Counted from the first letter of the stretch, positions 1-6,250 are shown. The stretch is DNA of 7,099 nucleotides from Pseudomonadota bacterium (GCA_003242495.1 QGUO01000178.1:1-7099); one strand, 5' to 3'. The notes: generated by a model from the letters alone, not told the origin. Made by a program: numbers and translations.

Positions 1-1328
1 CCCAGGTAGGCGATGGGCAGCGCGGTGTCCCCACCGAACCCCTTGCGGCCGACACACTCGTCCATCCAGGCGCCGCCGCGCTTTTTCTCGCGGGCGTACA
101 GATCCACGAAGAAACCGCCGCGTCGCGAGCCGTCCGCATCGAGGATGTCGAAAAAGCGCACGTCGGGGTGATACACCTCCACGGCGCCCGGCGCTTCTCC
201 GACCGGGCGTTCGGCGATGCGCACGCCGTACAGTCGTTCGGCGACCTGGAACAGGCCGTCGAGCACGCGCGGCAGCGGGAAGTAGGGGCGCAGCGCTTCT
301 TCGGAAAGCTGGAAGCGCTCCCACTTCAGTCGCTCGCCGTAGTAGGACACATCCCAGGCATTGAGCGCGCGTCCGGCGAAACGCTCGAGCTCGGCATACT
401 CGCGCTCGGCCACCGGCCGGCTTCTGTCCGCAAGCTGCTCGAGGAAGGTGCGCACTTCCTCGACCGAGCTCGCCATCTTGGTGGCGAGCGAGTACTGCGC
501 GTAGTTGGCAAACCCGACGAGCCCCGCGAGCTCGTGGCGCACGTCGAGGATCTGGGTCATCAGCGCGCTGTTGTCCCAGCGCCCGCCATGCCCGTCCTGA
601 TCCGATGCGCGCGTCACCCAACCCTCATAGAAGGCGCGCCTCAACGGTTCGTGGGCGCCGTGCATCATGACCGCCTGATAGTTCGGCGCGTCGAGCGTGA
701 AGAACCAGCCCTCGAGACCGCGTGATTGCGCCGCATGGCGCGCGCGCTCGACGATGGGCTTGGGCAGCCCCTCGAGCTCCTTGACGTCGGTCACGTGGCG
801 CGACCAGGCGTTGGTGGCGTCCAGCACGTTCTCGTCGAACTTCGACTGCAGGGTGGCGAGCTGCTCCATCAACGTCTTGAAGCGCTCCTTGCGCTCCTGC
901 GGCAGCGCGACGCCCGCGAGACGAAAATCGCGCAACGCGTTCTCCAGGAGCTTGCGCTGTCCTGCGTCGAGTCGTGCACCCTCCCGTGCCAGGATCTGCT
1001 CGTAGGCACGGTAGAGCCGCTCGTTCTGAGCCAGCTCGGTGTGCCAGGCGGTGAGCAGCGGCAGACAGGCGTTGTAGGCGGCACGCAGCGGCTCGCTGTT
1101 CAAGACGCCGTTCAGGTGGCCGACGGGCGACCAGGTGCGCGCCAGGCGGTGCTGCATCTCCTCGAGCGGCGCCACGAGGGTGTCCCAGGTGTCTGCTCCG
1201 GAGTCGAGCAGCGCATTCAGCTCGCGGCGGTTGGCATCGAGCAGCTCGCGGATCGCGGGCTCGACGTGCTCGGGACGGATGTCGGCGAACGCCGGCAGTT
1301 CATGGGACTCGAGGAGGGGATTGGTCAT
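1..1328 (-). CDS. prlC: Oligopeptidase A (M3 metallopeptidase), C-terminus cut by window edge
   Basis: A cytoplasmic zinc oligopeptidase of the thimet/M3 family (E. coli OpdA/PrlC), known to degrade short peptides, including cleaved signal peptides. The reading frame is open from an ATG at 1328 to the left edge, giving 442 codons of an expected 680 or so. The N-terminus reads MTNPLLESHELPAFADI, the usual start of this family, which fixes the start codon. The last visible part (residues 417-442) has RGGAWMDECVGRK followed by ALPIAYL, a block that in E. coli OpdA lies roughly 25 residues before the HEFGH zinc motif. The catalytic centre is therefore just outside the window and cannot be checked here. 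No frameshift or internal stop is seen. No good Shine-Dalgarno precedes the ATG. It is divergent from the carbonic anhydrase gene across 160 bases. Identification is firm; intactness beyond the edge is unknown. Confidence 0.93.
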   Translation of the reverse strand, partial: MTNPLLESHELPAFADIRPEHVEPAIRELLDANRRELNALLDSGADTWDTLVAPLEEMQHRLARTWSPVGHLNGVLNSEPLRAAYNACLPLLTAWHTELAQNERLYRAYEQILAREGARLDAGQRKLLENALRDFRLAGVALPQERKERFKTLMEQLATLQSKFDENVLDATNAWSRHVTDVKELEGLPKPIVERARHAAQSRGLEGWFFTLDAPNYQAVMMHGAHEPLRRAFYEGWVTRASDQDGHGGRWDNSALMTQILDVRHELAGLVGFANYAQYSLATKMASSVEEVRTFLEQLADRSRPVAEREYAELERFAGRALNAWDVSYYGERLKWERFQLSEEALRPYFPLPRVLDGLFQVAERLYGVRIAERPVGEAPGAVEVYHPDVRFFDILDADGSRRGGFFVDLYAREKKRGGAWMDECVGRKGFGGDTALPIAYL

Positions 1329-1385
1329 GGCTCAGAGGCAAGCTCAGGTCGGACTGTGGTCGGAACGCGGTCGTGCAAGCCGAGG

Positions 1386-1391
1386 ATTCTA
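1386..1391 (-). promoter_or_regulatory. Candidate -10 element for prlC
   Basis: On the minus strand this reads TAGAAT, five of six matches to the sigma-70 -10 consensus, and would start transcription near 1379, leaving a leader of about 50 bases before the prlC ATG. No convincing -35 lies 16-18 bases upstream; a CTGACA is present but only 6 bases away. The rest of the 1329-1488 gap shows no recognisable operator, RNA or sigma-32 site. Weak, position-based call. Confidence 0.22.
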
Positions 1392-1488
1392 GCGCCCTGT
1401 CAGGGGCCGCGGGCAGTGCGCGTTTTCCGTGGACCCGCAGCATGGCTTACAGTTCCGCGCCTGGATAGCAACCCGCATTGGTCATCGC

Positions 1489-2016
1489 ATGGCTTTGGAA
1501 TCGTATCGTGGCATCTTCCCGACGCTCGGCGAACGGGTATACGTCCACCCGAGCGCCGTCGTCATCGGCAAGGTGTCGCTCGCGGAGGATGTCTCCATCT
1601 GGCCCGGCGCCGTGCTGCGCGGCGATGTGAGCGACATCGCCATCGGCGCGCGCTCCAATATTCAGGACGGCGCCGTGGTGCACGTCACGCATGACGGTCC
1701 CTACGCACCCGGCGGCCGGGCCGTCTCGGTGGGTGCGGACGTGACCGTGGGCCATCGCGTGATCCTGCACGCCTGCACCATTGGTAACTCGTGCCTGGTG
1801 GGCATGGGTGCCATCGTCATGGACGACGTTACGGTCGAGGACTGGGTGCTGATCGGCGCCGGCAGCGTGGTCACGCCGGGCAAGCGGCTGACCACCCGCA
1901 GCCTGTACGTCGGCAACCCGGCGCGCCGCGTACGCGACCTGACGCCCGACGAGATCGAATTCCTCGGCTACTCGGCGGCGCACTACGTGCGGCTCAAGGA
2001 CGAGTATCTCGCCTGA
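1489..2016 (+). CDS. yrdA: Gamma-class carbonic anhydrase-like protein (YrdA/PaaY-type left-handed beta-helix)
   Basis: A 175-residue protein of hexapeptide repeats that should fold as a left-handed beta-helix and trimerise with metal between subunits. By alignment with the archaeal enzyme Cam, the metal ligands are present as His65 (in VVHVTH), His89 and His94 (in VGHRVILHAC). The active-site Arg44 and Asp46 (RGD) and Gln59-Asp60 are also kept. The Cam proton-shuttle glutamates are not: Val47 and His68 stand at their places and the acidic loop is absent, as in YrdA/CamH-type members. Metal binding is therefore likely, while carbonic anhydrase activity is uncertain. The start at 1489 (MALESYRGIFPTLG) was chosen because YrdA proteins begin there; an in-frame ATG at 1429 would add 20 residues unlike the family. 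No strong ribosome binding site is visible. The gene converges on aroE with 21 bases between the stops. Confidence 0.9.
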   Translation: MALESYRGIFPTLGERVYVHPSAVVIGKVSLAEDVSIWPGAVLRGDVSDIAIGARSNIQDGAVVHVTHDGPYAPGGRAVSVGADVTVGHRVILHACTIGNSCLVGMGAIVMDDVTVEDWVLIGAGSVVTPGKRLTTRSLYVGNPARRVRDLTPDEIEFLGYSAAHYVRLKDEYLA

Positions 2017-2037
2017 GGGGCGGCCGCTGCGCCGGGC

Positions 2038-2901
2038 TCACCGCGGGGACGGCGTCGCGCGCTGCGATTGCGACTTCACCGCCTCGAGCACCGGCCGTGT
2101 GTCCGGCTTGATGCCGCGCCATAGCAGGAAGGACTCGGCAGCCTGCTCCACCAGCATGCCCCAGCCGGTCTCGGCGCGGCCCGCGCCGGCCTGTTTCGCC
2201 CAGCGCGTGAAGGCAGTGTCGCCGGTGCCGTAGGCCATGTCGTAGCACAGCGTGCCGGGCGCGACCGCACCTGGCGGGATCGGTGGCACGCTGTCCTGCA
2301 GACTCGCCGAGGTGGCGTTCACGATCAGATCGAACGCGCCGCCGGAGATGTCCTCGAACGCACAGCCATGCACGTTGCCGAGCGCTGCGAACTCGCGCGC
2401 GAGCTCGGTGGCGCGCGTCGCCGTGCGGTTGGCGATTTCGAGATATTCCGGGGCCGCGCCGAGCAGCGGTCCGAGCACGCCGCGCGCCGCACCGCCGGCG
2501 CCCAGCAGCAGAATGCGCGTGTTCTCCAGGGTGAGGCCCAGATTGCGCGTGAGATCGGCCAGCAGCCCGGCGCCGTCGGTGTTGTCCCCGAGCAGCGCGT
2601 CGTCTTGCTTGGCGATGGTGTTCACCGCGCCGGCCATTTCCGCGCGCGGCGTGCGCCAGCGCGTCGCGCGGCAGGCAGCCTGCTTGTGGGGCACGGTGAC
2701 GTTCAGACCGCAACCCCCCTCGGCGAAAAACGCCTGCACGGCGCTGTCGAATGCCTCGGGGGCCACTTCCATGCGGCCGTAGGTGATGGTCTGCCCGGTC
2801 TGCTTGGCGAACATCCCGTGGATGAACGGCGACCAGCTGTGGTGTACCGGGTAGCCGATGACCGCATAGCGATCGGCAGCAGCGTCAGCGTGCCCGCTCA
2901 T
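2038..2901 (-). CDS. aroE: Shikimate dehydrogenase (NADP+)
   Basis: Reduces 3-dehydroshikimate to shikimate with NADPH, the fourth step of the shikimate pathway, in the cytoplasm. The 287-residue product is slightly longer than E. coli AroE (272) because of a short N-terminal lead and tail. Substrate-site residues are visible: HHSWSP (Ser22, Ser24), NVTVPHK (Asn67, Thr69, catalytic Lys73), GAVNT (Asn94) and GDNTDG (catalytic Asp109). The Rossmann glycine motif is GAGGAA at 134-139, with NRT at 158-160 for the NADP phosphate. The C-terminal block GMLVEQAAESFLLW carries Gln253. It follows hemB by 16 bases. The hemB stop is part of TGAGGAG, a good Shine-Dalgarno 12 bases before the chosen ATG. 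An in-frame ATG at 2913 touches that motif with no spacer, so it is less likely. A further upstream ATG (2988) lies inside hemB and is rejected. Confidence 0.95.
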   Translation of the reverse strand: MSGHADAAADRYAVIGYPVHHSWSPFIHGMFAKQTGQTITYGRMEVAPEAFDSAVQAFFAEGGCGLNVTVPHKQAACRATRWRTPRAEMAGAVNTIAKQDDALLGDNTDGAGLLADLTRNLGLTLENTRILLLGAGGAARGVLGPLLGAAPEYLEIANRTATRATELAREFAALGNVHGCAFEDISGGAFDLIVNATSASLQDSVPPIPPGAVAPGTLCYDMAYGTGDTAFTRWAKQAGAGRAETGWGMLVEQAAESFLLWRGIKPDTRPVLEAVKSQSQRATPSPR

Positions 2902-2913
2902 GTCTCGTGCCAT

Positions 2914-2918
2914 CTCCT
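2914..2918 (-). promoter_or_regulatory. aroE ribosome binding site overlapping the hemB stop codon
   Basis: The minus strand reads TGAGGAG at 2920-2914. TGA ends hemB and its last A begins AGGAG. A ribosome finishing hemB would stop on the aroE Shine-Dalgarno, which suggests translational coupling. The motif is 12 bases from the ATG at 2901 and directly abuts the alternative ATG at 2913, so it favours the former. Confidence 0.6.
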
Positions 2919-3928
2919 CAGCGCTGCGCTTGCAGCCATTGAGCGACGCGCTTGGCGAAGTACGTGAGAATGCCGTCCGCGCCCGCACGGCGCATGCACA
3001 GCAGCGATTCCATCACGGCGCCGCGCTCGTCCAGCCAGCCGTTGCCGATGGCCGCCGAGAGCATGGCGTACTCGCCGCTGACCTGGTACACGAACGTGGG
3101 CACACCGAACTTGTCCTTTACGCGCCGCACGATGTCGAGGTAAGGCATGCCGGGCTTGACCATCACCATGTCCGCGCCTTCCTGCAGGTCGAGGCCCACC
3201 TCGCGCAGTGCCTCGTCTGAATTCGCGGGGTCCATCTGATAGCCGTACTTGTTGCCGCTGCCCAGACTGGCGGCCGAGCCGACGGCATCGCGGAACGGGC
3301 CGTAATAGCTCGACGCGTACTTGGCCGAATACGCCAGGATCCGCGTGTTCACGTAATTGTTCATCTCGAGCGCCTCGCGGATGGCGCCGATACGCCCGTC
3401 CATCATGTCGCTGGGCGCCACCACGTCGGCGCCGGCCTCCGCGTGCGACAGCGCCTGCTTGACGAGTACCTCGACGGTCTCGTCGTTCATGACGTAGCCG
3501 TTGGCGTCGATCAGCCCGTCCTGACCATGCGTGGTGAACGGGTCGAGCGCCACGTCGGTGATCACGCCGAGCTCGGGCACGGCCTGCTTGACGGCGCGCA
3601 CCGCACGTTGCGCCAGGCCTTCCGGGTTGTAGGATTCCCGGCCGTCTTCGCTCTTGGCCTCCGGCGGCGTGACCGGGAACAGCGCCAATGCGGGGATGCC
3701 GAGGCGCGCCAGCTCCTCGGCCTCGCGCACCAGCTCGTCGATGGTCACCCGCTCGATGCCGGGCAGGCTCGGCACCGCTTGGCGGCGCTCGCGACCCTCC
3801 ATCACGAACATCGGGTAAATGAGGTGGTCGGTCGAGAGCGAGTTTTCGCGCATCAGGCGGCGCGAGAACTCGTCGCGCCGCATGCGGCGCAACCGGGTGC
3901 GCGGGAATTCGCCGAACGGGTCGGACAT
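2918..3928 (-). CDS. hemB: Delta-aminolevulinic acid dehydratase (porphobilinogen synthase), zinc-ligand-lacking type
   Basis: Condenses two 5-aminolevulinate molecules to porphobilinogen in heme synthesis; cytoplasmic, usually octameric. The 336-residue length fits the family. The Schiff-base lysines are Lys203 (in SAKYASSYYGPF) and Lys258 (in MVKPGMPYLD). In the metal region the sequence is DVALDPFTTHGQDG, with Asp125, Asp129 and Asp137 where E. coli-type enzymes have three zinc-binding cysteines. This matches the Pseudomonas aeruginosa type, which works without active-site zinc and is stimulated by magnesium. The N-terminal TRLRRMRRDEFSRRLMREN block supports the ATG at 3928. No clear Shine-Dalgarno precedes it. 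It is the first gene of a two-gene unit with aroE and is divergent from tag, with 96 bases between them. Confidence 0.97.
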   Translation of the reverse strand: MSDPFGEFPRTRLRRMRRDEFSRRLMRENSLSTDHLIYPMFVMEGRERRQAVPSLPGIERVTIDELVREAEELARLGIPALALFPVTPPEAKSEDGRESYNPEGLAQRAVRAVKQAVPELGVITDVALDPFTTHGQDGLIDANGYVMNDETVEVLVKQALSHAEAGADVVAPSDMMDGRIGAIREALEMNNYVNTRILAYSAKYASSYYGPFRDAVGSAASLGSGNKYGYQMDPANSDEALREVGLDLQEGADMVMVKPGMPYLDIVRRVKDKFGVPTFVYQVSGEYAMLSAAIGNGWLDERGAVMESLLCMRRAGADGILTYFAKRVAQWLQAQR

Positions 3929-3988
3929 GGTCAGCAGCTATCGGTTGGGCGATGGAACAGCGGCCAAGCGTACCCTCAGCGGCCCGCG

Positions 3989-4018
3989 TCGACAAATCCC
4001 CAGCGATCCGCCCATACT
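3989..4018 (+). promoter_or_regulatory. Candidate sigma-70 promoter for tag
   Basis: TCGACA at 3989-3994 matches the -35 consensus at five of six positions. After an 18-base spacer comes CATACT at 4013-4018, four of six for the -10. The expected transcription start, about seven bases past the -10, falls on or next to the A of the tag ATG at 4025. The opposite strand of the same spot reads TTGTCG (3995-3990), a weak -35 for hemB, so the two divergent promoters may overlap; its -10 candidate (TACGCT) is poor. No LexA-like palindrome is seen. Confidence 0.45.
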
Positions 4019-4024
4019 TTCCGA

Positions 4025-4609
4025 ATGGCCAGGTCCGTCACCCGCTGCCCATGGTGCCTGAAAGGCAACGAGCTCTATGTGCGGTATCACGACACGGAGT
4101 GGGGGGTGCCGGCCTACGACGACCGGACGCAATTCGAGTTCCTGATCCTGGAAGGCGCGCAGGCAGGCCTTTCCTGGTCCACCATCCTCAACAAGCGCGA
4201 GGGTTATCGCGAGGCGTTCGCCGACTTCGATCCCGAGCGCATCGCGCGGTTCGGCAAGCGCGACATCGAGCGTTTGATGAAAAATCCCGGCATCGTGCGC
4301 AATCGCCTCAAGATCGAAGCGGCCATCGGCAATGCACGCGCCTTCCTCGAGATGCAATCCAAGGGCAACACGGGCTTCGCCAGGCACCTGTGGAGCTTCG
4401 TGGGCGGCAAGCCCATCCGCAATGCGTTTCGGGATGTCAAGGACGTGCCGGCGACCAGTCCGGAGTCGGACGCACTGAGCGCCGACCTGAGAAAGCGCGG
4501 CTTCCGCTTCGTGGGCAGCACCATCATCTATGCCCACATGCAGGCCACCGGCATGGTGAACGATCACCTGGTGAGCTGTTTCCGTTACAAGGAGCTTGCC
4601 CGCACCTAG
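4025..4609 (+). CDS. tag: DNA-3-methyladenine glycosylase I
   Basis: Base-excision repair enzyme that removes 3-methyladenine from alkylated DNA. The 194-residue protein has the zinc snap of the Tag family: Cys8 (RCPW), His22 (YHDTEWGVP), His181 and Cys185 (VNDHLVSC), equivalent to Cys4, His17, His175 and Cys179 of E. coli Tag. The conserved substrate-pocket glutamate is Glu43 in LEGAQAGLSW, and the helix-hairpin-helix part lies mid-protein around NPGIVRNRLKI. The ATG at 4025 is chosen because the zinc cysteine lies only seven residues later, and longer frames extend through DNA antisense to hemB. No Shine-Dalgarno is visible upstream, and a promoter ends just before the ATG, so the mRNA may be leaderless. 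It converges on rlmJ, with 41 bases between the stops. Confidence 0.95.
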   Translation: MARSVTRCPWCLKGNELYVRYHDTEWGVPAYDDRTQFEFLILEGAQAGLSWSTILNKREGYREAFADFDPERIARFGKRDIERLMKNPGIVRNRLKIEAAIGNARAFLEMQSKGNTGFARHLWSFVGGKPIRNAFRDVKDVPATSPESDALSADLRKRGFRFVGSTIIYAHMQATGMVNDHLVSCFRYKELART

Positions 4610-4616
4610 CCGCCGC

Positions 4617-4652
4617 GACCCCGCATGGCGGAGTGGTCAACCGTCCGGGGTC
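4617..4652. terminator. Weak inverted repeat between the convergent tag and rlmJ ends
   Basis: GACCCCG at 4617-4623 is the inverse of CGGGGTC at 4646-4652, giving a 7-bp stem around a 22-base loop. The right arm overlaps the rlmJ stop codon (4651-4653). Its place between two converging stops suggests a termination role, but there is no T-tract on either strand and the loop is long, so it could be chance in GC-rich DNA. Confidence 0.22.
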
Positions 4653-5493
4653 ATTCCTCCGCCAGCCAGTCGATGCGCACGCCGCCAGCTCCGTCCGGGG
4701 ACAGAATGCGATGCAGGGCTGCAAGCGCGGGTCGCATGTGGACATCGAACTGCCACGGCGGATTGGCGATCAGCAGGCCCGATCCGTTCAGGCCGACGGG
4801 GGAATCCGCGGGACGCGTGGCAAGCTCCAGCGTCAGCAGCTTGCGCAGCCCCGAGTTGCGCAGACTCGCCAGAAGACGCTGCGCCTCCGGACCTGCCTTG
4901 ATGGGGTACCACAGCGCGAACTGGCCGCTTGGCCACCGGTCGAGGCCCAGGCGCAACGCCTGCTCCGCCATGGAGAATTCGTGCGGCGATTCGTAAGGTG
5001 GATCGATCAGCACCAGGCCGCGGTTCTCCGCGGGCGGCAAGTACGCCTTGAGCGCCGCATAGCCGTCGCTGCAGAGGACGGTCGTGTTGCGTCGCCCCGG
5101 CAGCGCCACTTGCAAGGCACTGGCTTCGGAACGCTGGCGCTCGACGAACACGGCGCGGTCCGCAGGGCGCAAGCTTGCGAGCGCCAGCAGTGGCGAGCCC
5201 GCATACGTGCGCAGCCCGGCAGCCCGGCCATGCGTCGCAAGCAGCCGCTCGCAATAGCGCGCCACCTCGACATCGTCCGGCGATGCCTCCAGGAGCCGGC
5301 CGACGCCCTCGCGCCATTCCGCGCCGCGCGCCGCGTCGGCGCCCGCCAGGTCGTAGCGGCCGCGACCGGCATGTGTATCGAGGTAGAAAATCGGTTTAGG
5401 CTTGCGCGTCAGACGTTCGAGCAGCGCAAGCAGCACGACGTGCTTGTGGACGTCGGCGAAATTTCCGGCATGGAAGCTGTGTCGGTAGTTCAC
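4651..5493 (-). CDS. rlmJ: 23S rRNA (adenine(2030)-N6)-methyltransferase
   Basis: S-adenosylmethionine-dependent enzyme that methylates N6 of A2030 in 23S rRNA. The 280 residues equal the length of E. coli RlmJ. The N-terminus (V/M)NYRHSFHAGNFADVHKH is the family hallmark. Motif I is DTHAGRG (39-45), and the catalytic motif is DPPY at 164-167, the same number as Asp164 of the E. coli enzyme. The C-terminal NPPWQFD block (E. coli NPPWKLE) is also present. The start must be the GTG at 5493: it is the only start codon placed to give the family N-terminus. The nearest ATG upstream (5512) is out of frame, and longer in-frame starts add unrelated sequence. No Shine-Dalgarno is seen; a GC-rich hairpin lies 11 bases upstream. 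It is divergent from the exported protein gene at 5600. Confidence 0.95.
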   Translation of the reverse strand: MNYRHSFHAGNFADVHKHVVLLALLERLTRKPKPIFYLDTHAGRGRYDLAGADAARGAEWREGVGRLLEASPDDVEVARYCERLLATHGRAAGLRTYAGSPLLALASLRPADRAVFVERQRSEASALQVALPGRRNTTVLCSDGYAALKAYLPPAENRGLVLIDPPYESPHEFSMAEQALRLGLDRWPSGQFALWYPIKAGPEAQRLLASLRNSGLRKLLTLELATRPADSPVGLNGSGLLIANPPWQFDVHMRPALAALHRILSPDGAGGVRIDWLAEE

Positions 5494-5504
5494 TGGGGAC
5501 GCTG

Positions 5505-5520
5505 CCGGGCATGGGCCCGG
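5505..5520 (-). repeat. Hairpin in the rlmJ leader
   Basis: CCGGGC at 5505-5510 pairs perfectly with GCCCGG at 5515-5520 across a four-base loop. On the rlmJ mRNA this stem ends 11 bases before the GTG start, where a Shine-Dalgarno would be expected, and none is present. It may affect initiation; this is inferred from position only. Confidence 0.35.
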
Positions 5521-5532
5521 ATCTTCATCGGC

Positions 5533-5550
5533 TGCACGGCCGCGCGTGCA
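5533..5550. repeat. Six-base inverted repeat in the rlmJ / 5600 divergent gap
   Basis: TGCACG at 5533-5538 is mirrored by CGTGCA at 5545-5550 with a six-base spacer, forming an 18-base dyad in the 106-base gap between two divergent genes. This size and place would suit a dimeric regulator's operator, but no promoter hexamers are recognisable nearby and GC-rich DNA gives such dyads by chance. Confidence 0.2.
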
Positions 5551-5599
5551 TCGCCAAGGACGAGGGAAACGACGGGCATCGATCGGGAGATGATGAACC

Positions 5600-6247
5600 A
5601 TGAGCAAGCACGTTGTCATGGGACTTCTTGCATCGTGTGGCGTTGCGCTGTGGAGCGGCGCGCTCGGGCAGGGCCAGCCGGCAGCGCCCGGCGCGGCCGA
5701 TGACGGCGCTGCGCAGGCGGCGCGGCGGGCGCGCGAGGTGCTGGCGGAGCGCCTGCACATCCCGGCGCAGGACATCGTCGTCGAGCGCACCGAAGCGACC
5801 ACCTGGAGCGATTCGAGCCTCGGCTGCGGCGCGCGCGGCACGCAGGCGCTGCAACGCATCACCGCAGGCCATGTCGTGCTCCTCGCCGCCCAGGGGCGCA
5901 CCTACCGCGTGCACGTCGCCGGGTCTCAGGCGTTGATCTGCGACCGGCCGGTACCCAGGCGCGATGCGCTGCGCAAGCCGCGCTACGCGCGCGGGCTCGA
6001 TGCCGCCTTCGAGAAGGCCCGCGGGGATCTCGCCGCGCGACTGGGCATCGACGCCGGGCAGGTGCGCATGGTCGGGATGGAGCCTGCCAGCTGGACGGAT
6101 GAAGCGCTGGGGTGTGCCGCCGGCGCGGAAGCGGCCGCCGGCCCGGTCGAAGGCTATCGGCTCGCGCTGGAAGCCGGCGGACGCCTCTACACGTACCACA
6201 CCGACCTGAGCGTGGTGCGTCCCTGTCCGCCCATCGAGGCCCAATAG
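5600..6247 (+). CDS. Exported protein with two tandem Trp/Cys (W-x-D...LGC) domains, function unknown
   Basis: I do not recognise a named family. The 215-residue product starts with a likely secretion signal: hydrophobic stretch 5-23 with possible cleavage after ALG at 21-23. LASC at 10-13 resembles a lipobox, but the hydrophobic run continues past that cysteine, so ordinary signal peptidase I is preferred. The mature protein is two copies of one domain of about 75 residues, offset by 96. Each has an amphipathic AxxxLAxRLxI helix (43-54; 140-150), a W-x-D-x-x-LGC turn (TWSDSSLGC, SWTDEALGC), a strand with GR-x-Y-x-x-H (99-105; 194-200) and a final Cys-x-x-Pro or Cys-Pro-Pro. The cysteine pairs Cys76/Cys114 and Cys172/Cys209 are spaced almost equally (38 and 37), suggesting one disulfide per domain in the periplasm or outside. 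GGGAG lies 10 bases before the ATG and supports this start. A strong hairpin follows the stop. Confidence 0.8.
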   Translation: MSKHVVMGLLASCGVALWSGALGQGQPAAPGAADDGAAQAARRAREVLAERLHIPAQDIVVERTEATTWSDSSLGCGARGTQALQRITAGHVVLLAAQGRTYRVHVAGSQALICDRPVPRRDALRKPRYARGLDAAFEKARGDLAARLGIDAGQVRMVGMEPASWTDEALGCAAGAEAAAGPVEGYRLALEAGGRLYTYHTDLSVVRPCPPIEAQ

Positions 6248-6250
6248 CAA

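Noticed and set aside
726..1694. Long plus-strand open frame (322 codons) antisense to prlC and running into the carbonic anhydrase gene
   Set aside because: It overlaps two well identified genes in other frames, its translation is low-complexity Arg/Gly/Leu-rich, and it matches nothing known. Such shadow frames are expected in GC-rich DNA.
2017..2037. GC-rich gap between the carbonic anhydrase and aroE stops as a terminator
   Set aside because: It holds a GCGGCCGC palindrome but no stable hairpin with a T-tract; too short and too GC-rich to call.
2368..2967. Plus-strand open frame of 199 codons antisense to aroE
   Set aside because: AroE on the other strand is complete with all catalytic residues; this frame has no start context or family resemblance.
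3443..4024. Possible N-terminal extension of Tag in the same open frame
   Set aside because: The extension is antisense to hemB and unlike any Tag protein, whose zinc cysteine is close to the N-terminus.
4625..4645. tRNA-like string (ATGGCGGAGTGGTCAACC) resembling the start of a tRNA-Ser D-arm
   Set aside because: No anticodon arm, T-arm or matching acceptor follows; the next bases are the coding end of rlmJ.
5610..5640. Lipobox LASC at residues 10-13 suggesting a lipoprotein
   Set aside because: The hydrophobic region before the cysteine is very short and continues beyond it to ALWSGALG, which fits signal peptidase I cleavage better. Kept only as an alternative.
3952..5703. Very long plus-strand open frame (583 codons) spanning tag and rlmJ
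   Set aside because: It lies in a shifted frame over tag and antisense to rlmJ, both of which have full-length conserved products with catalytic residues. The translated sequence shows no domain.
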